64,000 nt of DNA from Candidatus Crickella caballi (lineage in GTDB: Bacteria > Bacillota > Clostridia > Peptostreptococcales > Anaerovoracaceae): contig JAGHUV010000014.1 of assembly GCA_018064665.1 (NCBI GenBank), positions 1 through 64,000 on the forward strand. Reading direction: 5' to 3'. The translations under genes and the position numbers were made by a program. The notes under the pieces are model-generated. The model was not told the DNA's origin and did not search any database. It saw only the letters and a program-made list of their open reading frames with translations. Shown here one piece after another: positions 1-7,743 of the stretch (its first letter is position 1; each line of letters opens with the position of its first letter).

Positions 1-150
1 AACGCCACTCCAGAAGCGCGAAGAATTACTGCATTTTAATGATACCATTTAGTCACTTTTACTTTTGACTTTTTGGTCTCACATCATTGACGAAACAACA
101 AATACAATAAAACAAGCATTTTTTATCCTGTATTTTAGTAGGAATTAATA

Positions 151-180
151 TTGACTTAATCCCACCCAAGTGGTAGGATT
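151..180 (+). promoter_or_regulatory. iscR promoter with Rrf2/IscR-like operator
   Basis: A -35 TTGACT (151-156) and a -10 TAGGAT (174-179) are separated by 17 bp. A palindrome, AATCCCACC (158-166), 5-bp centre, GGTAGGATT (172-180), fills the spacer and the -10. A repressor bound there would block RNA polymerase. Its place in front of an IscR homologue suggests autoregulation by Fe-S status; this is inferred. Confidence 0.7.
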
Positions 181-210
181 TAAACGAATCATGAAAGGGG
201 GTGTTCTTAT

Positions 211-663
211 ATGATGGTTTCAACCAAGGGCAGATATGCGCTGACGGTTATGGTAGACCTGGCAAAACATACCGGTGAGGACTATGTTTCACTTGCGGAT
301 ATCGCTGAAAGAGAGGGACTTTCAATGAAGTATCTTGAAAGCATCATCTCTATTCTCAACAAGGGCGGGATGCTTAAGTCCGCCAGAGGCAAGAACGGTG
401 GATATAAGCTGGCAAGGACACCTGCTGAGTATACTATCAACGAGATACTGCTTCTGACTGAAGGAAGCCTGGCTCCGGTAAACTGTATTATGCAGGACGG
501 AATAAAGTGTGACAAAGCAGCAACCTGCAGCACATTGCCTCTTTGGGCCGGACTGGACAAGGTCATCGATAAATACCTCGGCGGAATAACGCTTCAGGAT
601 ATTATCGACGGTAACAGAAAGAAGATTCTCGGAGATTACTGTGAGCAGTGCGCTCAGATATAG
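211..663 (+). CDS. iscR: Rrf2-family Fe-S cluster regulator (IscR-like)
   Basis: A 150-residue winged-helix regulator of the Rrf2 family, first gene of an iscR-iscS-iscU operon. The N-terminus (about 1-70) carries the helix-turn-helix and wing with the KNGGYKL motif. Cysteines 92, 100 and 106 have the spacing used by IscR to hold a [2Fe-2S] cluster, so it probably senses Fe-S supply. A CxxC pair lies near the C-terminus (GDYCEQC), of unknown role. Strong SD AAAGGGGGTG lies about 8 bp before the first of two adjacent ATGs; 214 is an equally good start. CymR-like regulators are related, but the downstream iscS/iscU favour IscR. Confidence 0.92.
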   Translation: MMVSTKGRYALTVMVDLAKHTGEDYVSLADIAEREGLSMKYLESIISILNKGGMLKSARGKNGGYKLARTPAEYTINEILLLTEGSLAPVNCIMQDGIKCDKAATCSTLPLWAGLDKVIDKYLGGITLQDIIDGNRKKILGDYCEQCAQI

Positions 664-702
664 TTAATAATTCATACGTAAATATGAAAGGGGATATTAT
701 AG

Positions 703-1893
703 ATGAAAGTTTACGCAGATAATGCGGCTACAACATACCTCAGCAAAACAGCTAAGGAAGTGTTGCTGGACTGTCTTGATAACTACAATGGCAATCCTAA
801 CAGCCTGCATACGGACGGACAGCTTACACAGGAGAAGCTGGACGAGGCAAGAGGAATCGTTGCAGCCTGTATCAACGCCAAGAACCCTAATGAGATTTAT
901 TTCACATCGGGAGGAAGCGAAGCTGATAATCAGGCGCTGATCAGTGCGGCAAGAGCAAATAAGGCTAAAGGCAAGACCCATCTGATTACAACCAATATCG
1001 AGCACCATGCTATTCTGCATACTATGAGAAAGCTCGAACTAGAAGGCTTTGAAGTAACATATCTTGCACCTAAAGCCAACGGTATCGTTGATGTAGACGA
1101 TGTGGCAGCTGCTATAACAGATAAGACTGCGCTCGTTTCAATCATGTTTGCCAACAATGAAATGGGAGCAATTCAGCCTATTCCTGAAATCGGAGCAATC
1201 TGCAAGGAACGGGGTGTACTGTTCCACACTGATGCTGTTCAGGCAGCAGCACATATTCCAATCGATGTTCAGGCAATGAACATTGACATGCTGTCGCTGT
1301 CCGGACACAAGTTCCATGGTCCTAAGGGCGTAGGTGTTCTGTATGCAAGAAACGGCATCAGACTTCTCAACGTCATCGAGGGCGGAGCTCAGGAGAGAGG
1401 AAAGCGTGCAGGTACAGTAAATGTTCCGGGCATTGCGGCTATGGCAGCAGCACTTAAAGAAGGCTGTGATAATATGGAAGCAAACAACGAGAAGGTTATT
1501 GCTCTTAGGGATAAGCTTATCAAGGGGCTCGCTGATATTCCTCATGCACAGCTCAACGGAGATCCTGTTAAGAGACTTCCGGGTAATGTAAATTACTCGT
1601 TTGAGGGCGTTGAGGGAGAAAGCCTTCTTCTCGGACTTGATAATTACGGCATCGCATGCTCATCGGGTTCGGCATGTACAAGCGAGTCGCTTGACCCGTC
1701 ACATGTACTTCTCGGAATGGGAGTTCCTATTGAGGCAGCCCACGGTTCACTCAGATTCAGTCTGAATGAGGAGAATACCGAGGAGGAAGTAGATTTTATC
1801 ATTGAGAAGGTTCACAAAGTAGTAGAGCTCTTCCGCAGCATGTCACCGTTCTGGGATGCACTGGAAAAAGGCGAGAAAGAGCATTGCATATAA
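703..1893 (+). CDS. iscS: Cysteine desulfurase IscS/NifS
   Basis: A 396-residue class V PLP-dependent aminotransferase-fold enzyme that takes sulfur from L-cysteine as an enzyme persulfide and passes it to IscU. The N-terminal YADNAATT motif is typical. The PLP Schiff-base lysine is in LSGHKFHGPKG (about K203), and the mobile-loop cysteine is in CSSGSACTSE (about C325). Length is normal. It lies 39 bp after iscR and 16 bp before iscU, with SD AAAGGGGAT. A second desulfurase at 51758 sits next to thiI, so this copy is probably the Fe-S assembly enzyme. Confidence 0.97.
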   Translation: MKVYADNAATTYLSKTAKEVLLDCLDNYNGNPNSLHTDGQLTQEKLDEARGIVAACINAKNPNEIYFTSGGSEADNQALISAARANKAKGKTHLITTNIEHHAILHTMRKLELEGFEVTYLAPKANGIVDVDDVAAAITDKTALVSIMFANNEMGAIQPIPEIGAICKERGVLFHTDAVQAAAHIPIDVQAMNIDMLSLSGHKFHGPKGVGVLYARNGIRLLNVIEGGAQERGKRAGTVNVPGIAAMAAALKEGCDNMEANNEKVIALRDKLIKGLADIPHAQLNGDPVKRLPGNVNYSFEGVEGESLLLGLDNYGIACSSGSACTSESLDPSHVLLGMGVPIEAAHGSLRFSLNEENTEEEVDFIIEKVHKVVELFRSMSPFWDALEKGEKEHCI

Positions 1894-1909
1894 TACAGGA
1901 GGAAATAAA

Positions 1910-2329
1910 ATGGCTTTATATTCAGATAAGGTAATGGATCATTTTGAAAATCCACGTAATGTAGGTGTTATTGAGAACGCTGACGGAGTAGGTGAAGTTG
2001 GAAATCCTACTTGCGGAGATATCATGAAAATGTATCTCAAGATTGAGAACGACACTATCGTTGATGTTAAGTTCAAGACTTTTGGTTGTGCAAGTGCAAT
2101 TGCAACAAGTTCAATGGCTACAGAGATTATCAAGGGAAAGACAATTGATGAAGCTCTGGAGCTTACAAACAAGGCTGTTGTAGAAGCGTTGGACGGACTT
2201 CCTGCAAGAAAAATCCACTGTTCTGTACTTGCTGAAGATGCAATCAAAGCGGCTCTGGTTGACTATTTCACAAAGACAGGCAAGGAAATGCCGGAGTGTC
2301 TGGTAGGCTTTGAACCACACGAAGACTAA
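1910..2329 (+). CDS. iscU: Fe-S cluster scaffold IscU/NifU-like
   Basis: A 139-residue IscU-type scaffold on which [2Fe-2S] clusters are built with sulfur from IscS. The conserved ligands are visible: Cys and Asp in NPTCGDIM, Cys in KTFGCASA, and Cys in KIHCSVLAED. The start MALYSDKVMDHF is chosen because AGGAGG lies 7 bp upstream and matches the family N-terminus; the frame is open 18 codons further upstream but that would overlap iscS. No mnmA follows, unlike many Bacillota isc operons. Confidence 0.96.
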   Translation: MALYSDKVMDHFENPRNVGVIENADGVGEVGNPTCGDIMKMYLKIENDTIVDVKFKTFGCASAIATSSMATEIIKGKTIDEALELTNKAVVEALDGLPARKIHCSVLAEDAIKAALVDYFTKTGKEMPECLVGFEPHED

Positions 2330-2369
2330 AGCCTGCTTTTGGATAATTATGTATTTTTAATATCGATCA

Positions 2370-2398
2370 TTGACTCATTCACTTTAACTTGCTAAACT
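2370..2398 (+). promoter_or_regulatory. Candidate sigma-A promoter for the cold-shock gene
   Basis: TTGACT (2370-2375), a 17-bp spacer and TAAACT (2393-2398) lie 46 bp before the csp start. No terminator is obvious between iscU and this promoter, so read-through from the isc operon is possible. Confidence 0.55.
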
Positions 2399-2444
2399 GA
2401 ATACAAGTATAAGGTGGAATCCACCGAGCTTTGGGAGGTATTTG

Positions 2445-2660
2445 ATGAGTAATGGTACGGTCAAATGGTTCAACAATGACAAGGGTTATGGATTTATCGC
2501 AAATGACGAAGGTGGAGATGATGTATTCGTACATTTCTCTTCCATCCAGATTGACGGATTCAAGACCTTAAAGGAAGGTCAGAAAGTCATTTTCGATATT
2601 GAGGATGATCCTAAGAACCAGGATAAAAAAAGAGCTGCAAATGTACAGATTGTAGAGTAA
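2445..2660 (+). CDS. csp: Cold-shock protein (CspA family)
   Basis: A 71-residue single cold-shock domain that binds single-stranded RNA/DNA as an RNA chaperone. RNP1-like KGYGFI and RNP2-like VFVHFS are both present. The ATG at 2445 is preferred over the TTG immediately before it because it gives the family start MSNGTVKWF and has TTGGGAGG at good spacing. Monocistronic: own promoter and a strong terminator follow. Confidence 0.97.
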   Translation: MSNGTVKWFNNDKGYGFIANDEGGDDVFVHFSSIQIDGFKTLKEGQKVIFDIEDDPKNQDKKRAANVQIVE

Positions 2661-2695
2661 TCTGCAGCGAAAGAGAACGTAATCATGCCCGACGG

Positions 2696-2726
2696 TCCGC
2701 TCCGAGTCTCGGAGCGGATTTGCTTT
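2696..2726 (+). terminator. Rho-independent terminator after csp
   Basis: TCCGCTCCGAG (2696-2706) is perfectly complementary to CTCGGAGCGGA (2708-2718). A T-rich tract TTTGCTTTG follows. It lies 36 bp after the csp stop. Confidence 0.85.
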
Positions 2727-2813
2727 GTAAAAAACACCAATTCTTCACCAATTGCTTGACTAATAATGTATAATCATTTTCGGTTGTTTTTTAACAACAT
2801 GTAGGAGGAAACA

Positions 2814-3716
2814 ATGAGCAAAAAAGTAATGAAGCTTGCATCAAGAGGAAAGAGACTGGGCGCTTATCTTATTGATAGGGTTGTACCTGTTATTATCGGA
2901 ATTATATTGCTGACAGCGGTTTCTGTACTCGCATATGTACCGCGTATGTTTTCGAGTTATGGATATAACGATTTCGGATACGGCGACTATGGATATGCTC
3001 ATACAGCCGGAAGCGTAGCTCTTCTGGGAATAACATTTTTTCTTTATCTGGTTTACGTTGCTGTACAACTGATATTCTATGCAAAGTCCAAGACTATCGG
3101 TAAGGCTATTCTCGGTATGCAGGTGGTAAGCTCAGAGACAGGTGAGCCAATTGGATTCTGGAAGATGCTTCTCAGAGAGTGGTTTGCAAAGAAGGCAAGT
3201 AAGGTCGTTTTCTACCTCGGATTTATCTGGGTGCTTATCGATGATAAGAACAGAGCTTGGCATGACAAGATCATGGATACATATGTTGTAGATCTCAAGG
3301 AAAGCGCTGCGCTCAAGGGAGATGAAAAGCCGACAGAATATACACCGCTTGAGATCAATGATGAGGATGATGCTAAAGCTGAATCCATTGCCAAGGAAAT
3401 GGGAAATGAGGCAATCATTGAAGTAACAGATTTTACTCCTGCCGAGGAGGAGACTTCAGAAACAGCGGAAGCCATAATTGAGGACGTAGCTGGAACTGTA
3501 GATGTAGCCGTAGCTGAGAATGCAGCAGAAGCTGTAGCTGAGGAAGCTGAGAATGAAGACATTGAGGCAGAAGTTGTAGTGCTTGAAGAAGAGACAGCCA
3601 AGGCTGATGCGTCCATGAAGAAGGACGAGCTCCTTGCACTTGCCAAAGAGATGGACGTTAAGGTATCCTCCAAAGCTACCAAGGCCGAAATCATAGAGGC
3701 AATTAATAATAAATAG
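2814..3716 (+). CDS. RDD-family membrane protein with acidic linker and SAP/HeH-like tail
   Basis: A 300-residue protein. Residues about 10-160 form an RDD domain: ARGKRLGAYLIDR start, two to three hydrophobic segments, and the later WHDK motif. A long acidic, Ala/Glu-rich low-complexity linker (about 175-265) follows. The last 35 residues, MKKDELLALAKEMDVKV onward, look like a small SAP/HeH or Rho-N-like helical module. The function of RDD proteins is mostly unknown; some are linked to ion transport. SD GGAGG lies 7 bp before ATG. A similar tail is found on the unrelated membrane protein at 33294. A -10-like TATAAT lies near 2769. Confidence 0.8.
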   Translation: MSKKVMKLASRGKRLGAYLIDRVVPVIIGIILLTAVSVLAYVPRMFSSYGYNDFGYGDYGYAHTAGSVALLGITFFLYLVYVAVQLIFYAKSKTIGKAILGMQVVSSETGEPIGFWKMLLREWFAKKASKVVFYLGFIWVLIDDKNRAWHDKIMDTYVVDLKESAALKGDEKPTEYTPLEINDEDDAKAESIAKEMGNEAIIEVTDFTPAEEETSETAEAIIEDVAGTVDVAVAENAAEAVAEEAENEDIEAEVVVLEEETAKADASMKKDELLALAKEMDVKVSSKATKAEIIEAINNK

Positions 3717-3741
3717 ACTTAAAAAAGGAAACAATAGAATA

Positions 3742-4365
3742 ATGAACACCGGCATAATTGTTGAAACAAAACATCTTGTTGATGAACTATATAAGATTAC
3801 AATTGAGATGCGGGATAATGGTTTCACACATCCTGGTCAGTATTGCATTATTGGCATCAAGGGAAGTGAAATTGAGAAAAACTATATAGTATGTGAATTC
3901 GATGGAAAGAGATTCTCTATCGTAGTAAAGAAGGGCAACGAGGTAACAGACAGGTTGCTCGAGTTGGAGTCCGGTACCGAGATTAACGTAGAAGCGGGTC
4001 TGGGAAACGGATTCAATGTTGATATCATTCCGGATGGGGTTACGCTTGTCGCTGACTCGGATGGAATACCACAGATGCTGGGCCTCCTGAGAGGGTTGCT
4101 CATGCGTGGCAAATCCTGCAATCTTGTTCTGGGTTATTCCACAAAGAGCAGAATATTCATGGTAGATACGTTCAGCAATCTCTGCAATAATATTGAGATA
4201 TTCACTGCTGACGGAAGTAACGGCAGACAGGGTAATGCGGATGATGGTGTACGCAAGGCGGACTATGTTTGTGCGGCAGGAAGCGTAGAAATGCTGGACA
4301 GACTTGCACAAAAGGCTAAACACGGACAGTACAATCCGGATGGAATGAATATTACCGAGTGGTAG
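3742..4365 (+). CDS. FNR-like (ferredoxin reductase fold) protein without Fe-S site
   Basis: A 207-residue protein that resembles the flavin/NAD-binding electron-transfer subunits of the dihydroorotate dehydrogenase PyrK type. The N-terminus is a beta-barrel-like flavin domain with HPGQYCIIGI. The C-terminal half resembles the nucleotide-binding domain, with VCAAGSVEMLDRL in place of the usual CGPxxML. The C-terminal Cys cluster that holds PyrK's [2Fe-2S] is absent, and no pyrD is nearby. Substrate and partner are unknown. It follows the RDD gene by 25 bp with a weak SD (AAAGGA), probably in the same transcript. Confidence 0.6.
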   Translation: MNTGIIVETKHLVDELYKITIEMRDNGFTHPGQYCIIGIKGSEIEKNYIVCEFDGKRFSIVVKKGNEVTDRLLELESGTEINVEAGLGNGFNVDIIPDGVTLVADSDGIPQMLGLLRGLLMRGKSCNLVLGYSTKSRIFMVDTFSNLCNNIEIFTADGSNGRQGNADDGVRKADYVCAAGSVEMLDRLAQKAKHGQYNPDGMNITEW

Positions 4366-4367
4366 TA

Positions 4368-5099
4368 CTATTCCTCTTCAGTTTGCTCAAATAAAGATTC
4401 ATAGGTATTGGAAATTGCCTCGGCTATTGCCCCGGCAATTTCTTTTTGTTTATTGTCAAACAGCTCGTTGTCTCCCTTATCCTGGAGAAAGCCGACTTCA
4501 ACCAGACAGGAAGGCATACTGGATACACTGTTTTCGAGATAATCATCGTTAGGAGTCACCAGCGTTCCGGCACGAACCTGTCGCTCTGCGAAACCTACAG
4601 CAACGAGTGACTTCATGACATTGTTGCCAAGAAGCTGTGACTCTTTGCCGTTGCTTGATGGAATATATACTTCGACTCCATTGCCCTCGGTAGCTTTGTT
4701 TCTATGTATGGATACCATTAAAGCGGCGTTGCATTCGTTAGCCATCTTGCCTCTTTCACCGCGATCGACATCAGAGTCGTCGCTTCTTGAAAGTACAACC
4801 TTAAAGTCCTGATTCTCGAGAGCTTTCTTAACATTAAGGGCAAGCGTCAATGTATCATTTTTCTCCATTCTGTCGCCAACGGAAGAACCACCGTCAACTC
4901 CACCGTGACCTGCATCGATGAAAATAACTCCGCGTGGCTCATTGGCGGCATCTCTGTTTATAAATATTTCTATTCCGACTACGAGCACCAAAATAAGAAG
5001 AATTGCAGAGACAATGCGGCGTTTGATGCGCTGCTTTCTTCTCTTGCGTTTCTTCTGTTCGATAAGTATTGCTCTGATTTCTTCATCTGTTAACTGCAT
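4368..5099 (-). CDS. cwlD: N-acetylmuramoyl-L-alanine amidase, membrane-anchored (Amidase_3)
   Basis: A 243-residue amidase. It has a basic N-terminus (about 14-28), one transmembrane segment (about 29-47) and a zinc amidase_3 domain. The domain shows IFIDAGHGGVDGG, VSIHRNKA and the Glu-containing CLVEVGFL motif, all needed for Zn binding and catalysis. CwlD homologues cleave peptide side chains from peptidoglycan, in spore formers during cortex maturation; whether this organism sporulates is not shown here. There is no SD before the ATG, and TATAAT (reverse of 5106-5111) ends only 6 bp before it, so the mRNA may be nearly leaderless. It converges with the 3742 gene, 2 bp apart. Confidence 0.85.
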   Translation of the reverse strand: MQLTDEEIRAILIEQKKRKRRKQRIKRRIVSAILLILVLVVGIEIFINRDAANEPRGVIFIDAGHGGVDGGSSVGDRMEKNDTLTLALNVKKALENQDFKVVLSRSDDSDVDRGERGKMANECNAALMVSIHRNKATEGNGVEVYIPSSNGKESQLLGNNVMKSLVAVGFAERQVRAGTLVTPNDDYLENSVSSMPSCLVEVGFLQDKGDNELFDNKQKEIAGAIAEAISNTYESLFEQTEEE

Positions 5100-5215
5100 G
5101 GCTGTATTATATCAAAAAAATAGCTGCAATACTACTTCCTAATAGGAACTGTGTGTTATAATAACGTGATATTTTATTTTTCTTAAACAAATTTGGAGTT
5201 AATGGAGGATTATTT

Positions 5216-6739
5216 ATGTATGCACTTACATCCGGCGCAATGCGATATATGGATGAGTACTCGATTGCTGCAGGCATTCCGAGCTGCGTTTTGATGGAAA
5301 ACGCGGCAAGAGGTCTTGCGGATGAAATAGTCCTCCGCTTTGGAAATAAAGACACATCGATACTTGTTCTGTGCGGATCCGGAAATAACGGTGGAGATGC
5401 TGTTGCAGTTGCCAGATGGCTTATGCATTACGGATATACAGGAGTCAAGCTGTATTTCACAGGCGATGCTGCAAAGGCGAGCAAGGAATTCGTACGTCAG
5501 GCTCAGCTGCTCATTAAGGCATATCCGAATGTTGAGTTCGGAAGATTGTGCAAAGGGGACAGTGTTGGCATTATCCAGGGCAAATATGATCTTATAGTGG
5601 ACGGAATGTTCGGCATTGGTCTCAACAGAGTGCTTGATGCTGAAAATACAAGATTCATCAACTACATCAATACCAAGCAGGCCTTTAAACTTGCTGTGGA
5701 TATTCCATCGGGAATAAATGCAACAACAGGTCTTATTATGTCCGCGGCCTTCAAAGCGGATATGACAGTGACTTTCGGAAACTACAAGACAGGTATGTTC
5801 TTCGGCGCCGGAAGAGAGTATTGCGGAGAAGTAAAGCTTGTGGATATAGGGCTGGTTGAGAGCGCTTATGCAAATATTACGGACAGGTTGCAGGTGCTCG
5901 ACCGTGATTTCTTCGAAGCAACCAGGGGTGCAGCACTCGTTACAAGAAAGGAAACCGGACACAAGGGAACCTTCGGAACTGTAGGCATTGCAGTTTGCAG
6001 TAACGGAATGATGGGTGCGAGCATACTTGCGGCAAAGGCGGCATACAGAGCCGGCTGCGGTCTTGTAAAGATATTCTGCCCGGCAAAATACATCGGCTTT
6101 TTCAATGTTTCGGTTCCGGAAGCAGTGGTTGTTCCTTACAAGTCGGATGATGTTCTCAGCGCATATGAGATATTTGCAAAGGGCGTTGATGCAATGCTCA
6201 TCGGACCCGGACTTCGTGAGGACGAAGCCGGAAGACTTCTGGTTAAACAGGTGCTTGCCGGTAAGACTCCTGCAGTTTTCGATGCCGGTGCACTTAACAT
6301 TATGTCCAAGAATATGAAAATGCTGCGCAAGAGAAAATGTCCTTGCGTTATTACGCCTCATCTTGGAGAGATGGCAAAGCTGTGCGGAGAGGAAATAAAA
6401 ACTGTTGCCAGAAACAGAATCCCTCTTACACAGAAGTTCTCGGATGCGTTTAATCTGAGCATGGTAGTTAAATCAGACGTTTCTCTTATTTCGATAAATG
6501 CAGAGAATGGGGAGCAGAAGCTGTTCCTCAACACAATAGGTAATTCAGGGCTGGCAACTGCCGGCTCGGGAGATGTTCTTGCGGGAGTTATCGCATCGCT
6601 CATCGCACAGGGCAATACTCTCAATAACAGCTTGCTGTACGGTGTTATGATACATGGTGCAGCAGCAGAAAAATTCGCAACGGATGAAGATTCCAAGCGC
6701 CGAATGATGGCCGGAGATATTATTGACAAGCTGTTTTAA
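5216..6739 (+). CDS. nnr: Bifunctional NAD(P)H-hydrate epimerase / ADP- or ATP-dependent dehydratase
   Basis: A 507-residue fusion that repairs hydrated NAD(P)H. The N-terminal YjeF_N epimerase domain (about 1-215) has VLCGSGNNGGDAVAVAR and AVDIPSGINATTG. The C-terminal ribokinase-like dehydratase domain (about 235-507) has ITPHLGEMAKL and NSGLATAGSGDVLAGVIA, the nucleotide-binding signature. Usual full length for the fused form. TATAAT at 5157-5162 may be its -10; SD GGAGG is 8-9 bp before the ATG. The 3' end of the gene contains the rpsU promoter. Confidence 0.95.
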   Translation: MYALTSGAMRYMDEYSIAAGIPSCVLMENAARGLADEIVLRFGNKDTSILVLCGSGNNGGDAVAVARWLMHYGYTGVKLYFTGDAAKASKEFVRQAQLLIKAYPNVEFGRLCKGDSVGIIQGKYDLIVDGMFGIGLNRVLDAENTRFINYINTKQAFKLAVDIPSGINATTGLIMSAAFKADMTVTFGNYKTGMFFGAGREYCGEVKLVDIGLVESAYANITDRLQVLDRDFFEATRGAALVTRKETGHKGTFGTVGIAVCSNGMMGASILAAKAAYRAGCGLVKIFCPAKYIGFFNVSVPEAVVVPYKSDDVLSAYEIFAKGVDAMLIGPGLREDEAGRLLVKQVLAGKTPAVFDAGALNIMSKNMKMLRKRKCPCVITPHLGEMAKLCGEEIKTVARNRIPLTQKFSDAFNLSMVVKSDVSLISINAENGEQKLFLNTIGNSGLATAGSGDVLAGVIASLIAQGNTLNNSLLYGVMIHGAAAEKFATDEDSKRRMMAGDIIDKLF

Positions 6740-6751
6740 CTAATGTATAAT
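6723..6751 (+). promoter_or_regulatory. Consensus sigma-A promoter for rpsU
   Basis: TTGACA (6723-6728), exactly 17 bp, then TATAAT (6746-6751): a perfect consensus housekeeping promoter. The -35 and part of the spacer lie inside the last codons of nnr. Confidence 0.85.
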
Positions 6752-6803
6752 CAGCGCGTTGCGGATGCAATAATCCATTAACGTCAGGAGGTGAGACAAG
6801 AAT

Positions 6804-6983
6804 ATGGCACAGGTTATCGTTAAGGAAAATGAAAGCTTAGAAAGCGCTCTTAAGAGATTTAAGAGATCTTGCGCTCGCGATGGCGTTATGGCAGAGCTGC
6901 GTAAGAGAGAGCATTATGAGAAGCCAAGCGTAAAGAGAAAGAAAAAGTCCGAGGCTGCTCGTAAGAAGGCTAGAAAGTACTAA
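6804..6983 (+). CDS. rpsU: 30S ribosomal protein S21
   Basis: A 59-residue protein, [19 protein letters not shown] at the start, then a very basic tail rich in Lys/Arg ([16 protein letters not shown]). This is the full-length S21 of Bacillota, which helps start-site recognition on the small subunit. SD AGGAGGTGA lies upstream. It has its own consensus promoter and terminator. Confidence 0.97.
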   Translation: MAQVIVKENESLESALKRFKRSCARDGVMAELRKREHYEKPSVKRKKKSEAARKKARKY

Positions 6984-6996
6984 TATTGAATATGAG

Positions 6997-7031
6997 ATGC
7001 GAACACCGTGAGGGGTTCGCATTTTTATTTT
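6997..7031 (+). terminator. Rho-independent terminator after rpsU
   Basis: Stem ATGCGAAC (6997-7004) pairs with GTTCGCAT (7015-7022), followed by TTTTATTTT. It separates rpsU from the palindrome array and yqeY. Confidence 0.8.
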
Positions 7032-7046
7032 AACGGAGATTATTTA

Positions 7047-7136
7047 ATGTAAAGCGAGCTTTACATATGTGCAATTAACAGATGTAAATAAAACTTTACA
7101 TAACGATGAGGAATATATGTAAAGAATACTTTACAC
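7047..7136. repeat. Palindrome array A: three 20-bp palindromes at exact 35-bp intervals
   Basis: Copies lie at 7047-7066 (ATGTAAAGCGAGCTTTACAT), 7082-7101 (one arm imperfect) and 7117-7136 (ATGTAAAGAATACTTTACAC). Start-to-start distance is 35 bp both times, leaving 15-bp unrelated spacers. The array fills the region between the rpsU terminator and the yqeY SD and ends 17 bp before the yqeY ATG. Each copy could form a hairpin in RNA or be a dimeric protein site in DNA. No cas genes are near, and the spacers are too short for CRISPR. Confidence 0.9.
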
Positions 7137-7153
7137 AGTGAAAGGAGAATATT

Positions 7154-7606
7154 ATGGCACTTAAACAACAGTTAATGGAAGATTACAAGGAGGCTATGAA
7201 GGCCGGAGATCAGATTAGAAAGGAAACAGTTAATCTTGTCAGAGCTGCTATCAAGCAGCACGAGGTAGACCAGAGAGTTGAAATCGAAGACGATGCTGAA
7301 ATCGTAAAAATCATCAAGAAGCAGGTTAAGATGAGAACAGATGCTCTTGCTGACTTTGTAAAGGCCGGAAGAGATGACCTCCTGGAAGCATACAATAAGG
7401 AAATCGATATTCTTAAGACATATCTCCCTGAGGAAATGTCTGAGGAAGCAATTGCAGATAAGGTTGCAGAGATTGCTGAAAAGCTTGGAATCACAGAAGG
7501 CATGCAGAATATGGGTAAGCTTATGAAGGAGTGCATGGCAGAGCTTAAGGATGCTGCAGACGGTGGCGTGGTAAACAAGAAAGTAAAAGAATTTTTAAGC
7601 AAGTAA
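7154..7606 (+). CDS. yqeY: GatB/YqeY domain protein
   Basis: A 150-residue YqeY protein, all-helical. It is homologous to the C-terminal tRNA-binding tail of GatB in the tRNA-dependent amidotransferase. Stand-alone YqeY has no firmly known role; the MALKQQLMEDYKEAMKAGD start and the GMQNMGKLMKECMAEL motif are typical. It sits between rpsU and phoH, a common order in Bacillota. It is flanked on both sides by arrays of 20-bp palindromes; the first downstream copy begins with the last base of its stop codon. Confidence 0.93.
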   Translation: MALKQQLMEDYKEAMKAGDQIRKETVNLVRAAIKQHEVDQRVEIEDDAEIVKIIKKQVKMRTDALADFVKAGRDDLLEAYNKEIDILKTYLPEEMSEEAIADKVAEIAEKLGITEGMQNMGKLMKECMAELKDAADGGVVNKKVKEFLSK

Positions 7607-7727
7607 TGTAAAGAAAACTTTACGTTTAGCGGAAGCGGTTATGTAAAGATTGCTTTACATAACTGTAAATTGAATATGTAAAGAATACTTTACGCGCTTG
7701 AATGCGGATGTAAAGAATAGTTTACAT
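7606..7727. repeat. Palindrome array B: four 20-bp palindromes, 35/35/32-bp intervals
   Basis: Copies lie at 7606-7625 (ATGTAAAGAAAACTTTACGT), 7641-7660 (ATGTAAAGATTGCTTTACAT), 7676-7695 (ATGTAAAGAATACTTTACGC) and 7708-7727 (ATGTAAAGAATAGTTTACAT). Spacers are 15, 15 and 12 bp. The array starts on the last base of the yqeY stop codon and ends 16 bp before the phoH start, just before its SD. Confidence 0.9.
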
Positions 7728-7743
7728 CAGGAAATGGAGTTTA

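Noticed and set aside
3212..3694. Long - strand frame in the RDD gene
   Set aside because: Ser/Ala-rich antisense shadow of the Ala/Glu-rich linker; no SD or homology.
5210..6361. 383-codon - strand frame opposite nnr
   Set aside because: Antisense shadow of a clearly conserved + strand gene; Cys/His-rich non-globular composition and no SD.
7047..7727. CRISPR array
   Set aside because: Repeats are palindromic, 20 bp, with 15-bp spacers; cas genes are absent and a gene (yqeY) lies between the two clusters.
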